Assembly: GCA_009692275.1 (NCBI GenBank)
Contig: SHZL01000097.1
Coordinates: forward strand, 1-9,357
DNA length: 9,357 bases
Direction: 5' to 3'
Source of the DNA: Lysobacterales bacterium
Lineage (GTDB): Bacteria > Pseudomonadota > Gammaproteobacteria > Xanthomonadales > SZUA-36
Below, in pieces: positions 6,476-9,357 of the stretch (position 1 is its first letter; each line of letters begins with the position of its first letter). A model generated the notes under the pieces. The model saw only the letters and a list, made by a program, of their open reading frames with translations. It was not told the DNA's origin and searched no databases. Both the position numbers and the translations under genes were made by a program.

Positions 6476-6669
6476 AAGTTAGAATCAGCTTCGGGTAAGA
6501 GTCAACACACCTGGCCCGGAGTCCAGTCATCAGAACGGATCGAAGACTTTCCCATGGACGGAGAAGCGAACACCAGCACGGCTGAGTGTCGCTCTGAATT
6601 TTCGTAAGTGCAGGGGCCAAAGGCAATCATCCGTTCACTCCTGAACGGATGATAAAAAGGGGAAGGGAT
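6476..6669 (+). other. Probable structured 5' leader of the pseudopilin mRNA
   Basis: This stretch has no convincing protein gene and several nested complementary segments. CCGAA (6472-6476) pairs with TTCGG (6490-6494). GTCC-AGTC (6521-6528) pairs with GACT (6545-6548) and GGAC (6556-6559). AGCGA-CAC-AGC pairs with GCT-GTG-TCGCT across 6565-6593, with small bulges. TGGCCC (6512-6517) could pair at long range with GGGCCA (6614-6619). A perfect 12-bp hairpin follows at 6626-6653, just before the ribosome-binding site. I do not recognise a known riboswitch; a c-di-GMP-I (GEMM) core was looked for and not found. The helices were found by eye, without energy calculation. Confidence 0.35.
6626..6653 (+). 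promoter_or_regulatory. Perfect 12-bp hairpin adjacent to the pseudopilin ribosome-binding site
   Basis: ATCATCCGTTCA (6626-6637) pairs without mismatch with TGAACGGATGAT (6642-6653) around a CTCC loop. On this strand it is followed by five A's rather than T's, so it is not an intrinsic terminator for rightward transcription, and the reverse strand lacks a T-run on its 3' side too. The Shine-Dalgarno (AAGGGGA, 6657-6663) begins four bases after the stem. The loop with its flank reads ACTCCT, resembling the ribosomal anti-Shine-Dalgarno, so loop-RBS pairing, RNA stabilisation or a protein-binding site are all possible. Confidence 0.6.
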
Positions 6670-7122
6670 ATGATGTGTTACTCGCACACCCGGCAGCGGG
6701 GTTTTACTGCCATCGAGGCGATCATTGCGGCCAGCGCAGTCGCGGTACTGGTCGTGTTTGCGATTCCAACGCTGGGCCATCGCACGGCAAGGTCGGAAGT
6801 CAATACGGCCGTGGAAATTCTTCAGTCAGCCATCGTCAATGCCCGTCAAACCGCACGCATCTACCAGACCGACGTGGTACTGAGCGTACAAGTCGGCCTT
6901 GACGATTCCAGCACTTTGTCCTACCTGGTAAGTCCTCCGCAGCAGTCTGAACAAAGTATCGATTTCCAGGCAAAAAATTACCCGATACCAACGGGTGTTC
7001 GGCTTACCGCTGACCGCGACATCATTCGGTTAAACGCCAGCGGCATGGTCGTGCCACCTGCACAACTGGTGCTGGTTTCAACTACCGATGAAAACGTCAG
7101 GGAACAGATCCTGCTTGAGTAG
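6670..7122 (+). CDS. GspH/FimT-type pseudopilin (type IV prepilin-like protein)
   Basis: The 150-residue product starts with a short basic leader followed by the prepilin peptidase motif GFTAIE: cleavage would fall between Gly11 and Phe12, leaving Glu at mature position 5. A hydrophobic helix follows (about residues 17-35). The C-terminal part (IIRLNASGMVVPPAQLVLVS) resembles the end of GspH/FimT domains, and the length fits the family. Such minor pilins sit in the inner membrane and prime assembly of type II secretion or type IV pilus filaments. I chose ATG 6670 because AAGGGGA lies six bases upstream; the in-frame ATG at 6649 is inside the hairpin stem and has no ribosome-binding site. A second ATG follows at 6673. 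No other pilus or secretion gene is in view, so it is an orphan here. The stop is 28 bp from the end of the convergent trhO gene. Confidence 0.85.
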   Translation: MMCYSHTRQRGFTAIEAIIAASAVAVLVVFAIPTLGHRTARSEVNTAVEILQSAIVNARQTARIYQTDVVLSVQVGLDDSSTLSYLVSPPQQSEQSIDFQAKNYPIPTGVRLTADRDIIRLNASGMVVPPAQLVLVSTTDENVREQILLE

Positions 7123-7126
7123 GTTT

Positions 7127-7174
7127 ATTTGTTCTGGCTTGTTTTGGGGCTTATTTTGGGGTTTGTTTTGGGAC
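7127..7174. repeat. 12-bp tandem repeat at the 3' end of trhO
   Basis: On the forward strand TTTTGGGG-like units recur every 12 bases: 7139-7150, 7151-7162 and 7163-7174 are three good copies, with a degenerate fourth at 7127-7138. Read on the trhO strand in frame, the copies are GTC-CCA-AAA-CAA, ACC-CCA-AAA-TAA, GCC-CCA-AAA-CAA and the degenerate one, that is VPKQ, TPK-stop, APKQ and ARTN. The trhO stop is thus one repeat copy in which CAA has become TAA. The forward strand has G-tracts of 2, 4, 4 and 3 with 8-base loops, a marginal G-quadruplex candidate. Confidence 0.75.
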
Positions 7175-8122
7175 TTTATGGCCAATGTGCCGCTCGCCGC
7201 GTGCCGCTGCGAGTTTTATTTGCCTGGCTCGCTCCAGCAGGCCCTGGCGCTTCTGCGCGGTAATCCGGTGATGGCAACGCGGGCAGGACACGTGCAGTTC
7301 AAATAGCGGTGATTGTCTGTCCTCCGCGGTCAGGGGCATGCGGCAAGCCGGGCAAACATCAAAGTCACCTTCTTCCAGCTCGTGATTGACCGTGACGCGG
7401 TTGTCGAACACAAAACAATCCCCTTGCCACAAGCTGTCTCTCTGGTCCACGGTTTCAAGATAATTGAGAATGCCGCCATCGAGGTGGTACACATTCTTGA
7501 AACCCAGATCCAGCAAATAAGACGTGGCCTTTTCGCAGCGGATTCCGCCGGTACAGAACATGGCCACGTGTTGATCTTTCTCCGGGTCGAGGTGGCTGGC
7601 AGCCCATGCGGGGAAATCACGAAAGGACACGGTATTGGGGTCTTCTGCCCCTTTGAAGGTGCCGAGGCCATACTCATAGTGGTTGCGGGTGTCGATCAGC
7701 CGGACATCGGCGCGCGTAATCAGGGCATTCCAGTCCTGCGGCGCAACGTACTCACCGACCCGGCTTGCAGGATCCACGCCTTCTACCCCGAGGCTGACGA
7801 TTTCCTTTTTCAGGCGCACCCGCATACGGTAGAACGGCTGCTCGTCGCCCCAGGATTCTTTGTAGTGCAGGCTCCGCAGCCGCTCATCTTCGCCCAGGAA
7901 ATCAAACAGGCGGCGCACCTGTTGCGCTGTCCCGCTGATGGTTCCGTTGATGCCCTCGGCGGCCAGCAGGATGGTGCCCATCAGCCCGATCTGCTCGCAC
8001 CGGTGCAGTAAGGGCGCACGCAATTCCCGGTAATCAGGCAAGGATACAAAGCGGTAAAAAGCTGCGACCAGGAACGGGTGTGTGCTGGTCTGGTCCTGTG
8101 CCTGTTCCCCGCCTGTTGTCAT
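7151..8122 (-). CDS. trhO: tRNA uridine(34) hydroxylase, rhodanese family (TrhO/YceA)
   Basis: The 323-residue protein matches the TrhO (formerly YceA) layout. An N-terminal acylphosphatase-like part contains AAEGINGTISG at 54-64. A rhodanese domain has DTRNHYEYGLGTFKGA at 144-159 and the active-site loop FCTGGIRCEKA at 189-199, where Cys190 is the predicted catalytic residue. A C-terminal segment holds CxxC pairs at 257/260 and 280/283, probably a metal-binding knuckle. In E. coli this protein, with oxygen, forms 5-hydroxyuridine at the wobble position of certain tRNAs. The ATG at 8122 lacks a clear Shine-Dalgarno, but an in-frame stop a few codons upstream leaves no longer option. The gene starts 32 bases after the pbpG stop on the same strand, so read-through or co-transcription is likely. 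The Lys/Pro tail (HKVPKQTPK) is encoded by a 12-bp tandem repeat and ends at an apparent repeat-derived stop. Confidence 0.93.
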   Translation of the reverse strand: MTTGGEQAQDQTSTHPFLVAAFYRFVSLPDYRELRAPLLHRCEQIGLMGTILLAAEGINGTISGTAQQVRRLFDFLGEDERLRSLHYKESWGDEQPFYRMRVRLKKEIVSLGVEGVDPASRVGEYVAPQDWNALITRADVRLIDTRNHYEYGLGTFKGAEDPNTVSFRDFPAWAASHLDPEKDQHVAMFCTGGIRCEKATSYLLDLGFKNVYHLDGGILNYLETVDQRDSLWQGDCFVFDNRVTVNHELEEGDFDVCPACRMPLTAEDRQSPLFELHVSCPRCHHRITAQKRQGLLERARQIKLAAARGERHIGHKVPKQTPK

Positions 8123-8154
8123 GCCGCTGCCGCTACCGGGTACTTATACGCGGA

Positions 8155-8994
8155 TCAGCTATTGGCCAGCATCCATTTGCGCAAGCGGTTGGAGTCACCG
8201 TATGGGGTGAGCTTGCCATCGGAATGAAGCAGCACGATGGAAACAGTTTCCCCGTCGATGATGGCGCGCATCACCAGGCAACGCCCGGCTTCGCTGATAT
8301 AGCCGGTCTTGCTCAGGGCAATATCCCAGCTCGCGTTCTTCATCAGGCGGTTGGTGTTGTTGTAGACCAGTTCGCCTTTTCTGGGGTATGGCCGAACGGC
8401 CATCCGGCGGGTGGTGCTCGCTTTGCGGATCAGCGGGTAGCCGTAGGCTGCGGCGACCATCTTACCGAGGTCGCTGGCGGTTGAGGTATTGGCCGGCTTG
8501 AGGCCCGCCGGATCGACAAAATGGGAATCGGTCATCTTGAGTTCCGCTGCTTTCTTGTTCATCGCTGGTATGAACTTGGCCAATCCACCGGGATAGTTCC
8601 TTCCCAATGCATAGGCTGCGCGGTTCTCAGACGACATGATGGCAATCAGTATCATTTCGCGGCGGCTCAGGGTGGCCCCATAGCCCAGGCGCGAACCGGT
8701 ATTTTTTTCAGTGTCCCTGTCGGCCTTGGTCACCGTAATTTTTTCGTCGAGGTCCTGGCCCGCATCGAGCACCACCATCACGGTCATCAGCTTGGTAAGC
8801 GAAGCGATGGAGCGCACGGCATTGACGTCCTTGCCGTAGATCACATTGCCCTTGGCATCCAACACCAGGGCCGAAGCAGAATGCAGCTTGGGATCGCCCT
8901 TGATATGAGTAAAGTGGGAAGCTTGCACCCCGGTTGCCAGGGTGCAACTGAACACAGCCGCCAACAACACTGCTTTCGCGCGCTTGTTTTGCAT
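8155..8994 (-). CDS. pbpG: D-alanyl-D-alanine endopeptidase, PBP7 type (peptidase family S11)
   Basis: The 279-residue protein carries all three penicillin-binding motifs of family S11: SLTK at 65-68 with nucleophile Ser65, SEN at 122-124, and KTG at 229-231. A signal peptide ends near residue 25 (VQA|SHF), placing the enzyme in the periplasm. The compact length without a C-terminal amphipathic anchor fits PBP7/PbpG endopeptidases, which cut the D-Ala-mDAP cross-links of peptidoglycan, better than the longer PBP5 carboxypeptidases. The HSASALVLDAKGNVIYGKDVN stretch near residues 38-58 is characteristic of the PbpG group. The ATG at 8994 is preceded by GGAGAGGA, a strong ribosome-binding site. 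It is the first gene of a probable pair with trhO and is divergent from the ybiI-like gene across 126 bp. No strong promoter was recognised; AATACT near 9047-9052 is a weak -10 candidate. Confidence 0.93.
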   Translation of the reverse strand: MQNKRAKAVLLAAVFSCTLATGVQASHFTHIKGDPKLHSASALVLDAKGNVIYGKDVNAVRSIASLTKLMTVMVVLDAGQDLDEKITVTKADRDTEKNTGSRLGYGATLSRREMILIAIMSSENRAAYALGRNYPGGLAKFIPAMNKKAAELKMTDSHFVDPAGLKPANTSTASDLGKMVAAAYGYPLIRKASTTRRMAVRPYPRKGELVYNNTNRLMKNASWDIALSKTGYISEAGRCLVMRAIIDGETVSIVLLHSDGKLTPYGDSNRLRKWMLANS

Positions 8995-9120
8995 GGGTCC
9001 TCTCCAGCTTATTTAGTGGTGCCTTATGTATGGCCCTGTTTGGGGAGTATTCTGCACCAAGTGCGGTAGTGTTCACCAGTGCTGCGTTATCATTGGGGAA
9101 GAAAGAGGAAGGAGGTTCTC

Positions 9121-9357
9121 ATGGCCGGAGGTTGGGCAAAGGACGGTGCGGTACAGGATCAGATCGACGCCAGTGTCGAAGACGCGGTGCTGCGTGCACG
9201 CAGCCGCTTGCCGCACGGTGAAAGTCGCACGCATTGCGAAGAGTGTGACATTGCCATTCCGGAAGCTCGACGCAAAGCAGTTCCGGGAGTGCGGCTATGC
9301 ATCACCTGCCAGGCAGCGCACGACGCAGAACAAGAGAACAACAGCGGCTATAACCGG
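9121..9357 (+). CDS. ybiI: DksA/TraR-family C4 zinc-finger protein, YbiI-like (3' end cut by window)
   Basis: The frame from ATG 9121 is open for 79 codons to the window edge. The product resembles E. coli YbiI as I recall it: an opening MAxGWAxDxAVxxQI, a helical segment, then ESRTHCEECDIAIPEARRKA and a PGVRLCITCQ element, ending in GYNR just before the cut. Cys39/Cys42 and Cys60/Cys63 form a C4 zinc finger of the DksA/TraR type. The long coiled-coil that lets DksA reach the RNA polymerase secondary channel is absent, so a DksA-like role is uncertain and the function is not established. The expected full length is about 88 residues, so roughly ten codons are probably missing. The Shine-Dalgarno AAGGAGG at 9109-9115, five bases before the ATG, is near perfect. 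TATCAT at 9088-9093 is a possible -10 with no clear -35. Confidence 0.9.
   Translation, partial: MAGGWAKDGAVQDQIDASVEDAVLRARSRLPHGESRTHCEECDIAIPEARRKAVPGVRLCITCQAAHDAEQENNSGYNR

Noticed and set aside
6440..6620. c-di-GMP-I (GEMM) riboswitch ahead of the pseudopilin
   Set aside because: The GCAC-rich start is only superficially similar; the conserved GGGACGCAAAGCC-type core was not found.
6626..6660. Hairpin followed by AAAAA as an intrinsic terminator
   Set aside because: The A-run is on the 3' side of the forward strand. On the reverse strand the T-run precedes rather than follows the stem, so neither direction makes a terminator.
6649..7122. Longer pseudopilin starting at ATG 6649
   Set aside because: That ATG lies inside the 3' arm of the 12-bp hairpin and has no ribosome-binding site. 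It would also put the Shine-Dalgarno inside the coding region and give an unusually long prepilin leader.
7139..7174. TTTTGGGG units as a telomere-like or replication-related repeat
   Set aside because: The copies are few, 12 bp in period and in frame with the trhO tail, so a coding minisatellite explains them better.
7313..8011. 232-codon forward open frame opposite trhO
   Set aside because: It is fully antisense to a well-identified rhodanese gene and lacks initiation signals.

Overview
The window looks like chromosomal DNA of a free-living, Gram-negative gammaproteobacterium. Support comes from a TonB-dependent outer-membrane receptor, a PBP7-type periplasmic endopeptidase, a TrhO-type rhodanese and a YbiI-like DksA/TraR zinc-finger protein. 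A TPR-sulfotransferase beside a TonB-dependent receptor recalls marine groups such as the Halieaceae/Cellvibrionales, but that placement is inference. There is no tRNA, rRNA, CRISPR array, transposase or phage gene, and coding density is high.

Layout. At 1-109 (-) is the N-terminus of an unidentified exported protein that runs off the left edge. At 220-2202 (+) is a 660-residue TPR protein with a C-terminal PAPS-dependent sulfotransferase domain. It is tail-to-tail, 9 bp apart, with a TonB-dependent receptor at 2212-4698 (-, GTG start). Upstream of the receptor on the same strand is an acyl-CoA ligase at 4840-6375 (-). A 294-bp intergenic stretch with promoter-like sequences, a palindrome and several hairpins leads to an orphan GspH/FimT-type pseudopilin at 6670-7122 (+). 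This gene meets trhO (7151-8122, -) tail-to-tail across a 12-bp tandem repeat. pbpG (8155-8994, -) precedes trhO and may be co-transcribed with it. Divergent from pbpG is a ybiI-like gene starting at 9121 (+), cut by the right edge after 79 codons.

How the genes may work together. Ligase and receptor could be a scavenging pair: outer-membrane uptake of an unknown substrate and CoA activation of a carboxylate. The sulfotransferase active site aligns, from memory, with the catalytic Arg and Glu of tyrosylprotein sulfotransferases, so a protein target is worth considering, with the neighbouring receptor as a speculative candidate. The pseudopilin stands alone, with no secretion or pilus gene in view.

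Most unusual non-coding signals: (i) the leader ahead of the pseudopilin, which contains nested helices and a perfect 12-bp hairpin just before the Shine-Dalgarno; (ii) paired inverted repeats around the receptor promoter; (iii) the tandem repeat at the end of trhO, where the stop codon appears to be a C-to-T variant of a repeated CAA codon. I did not find a clear multi-gene system that I could call new.
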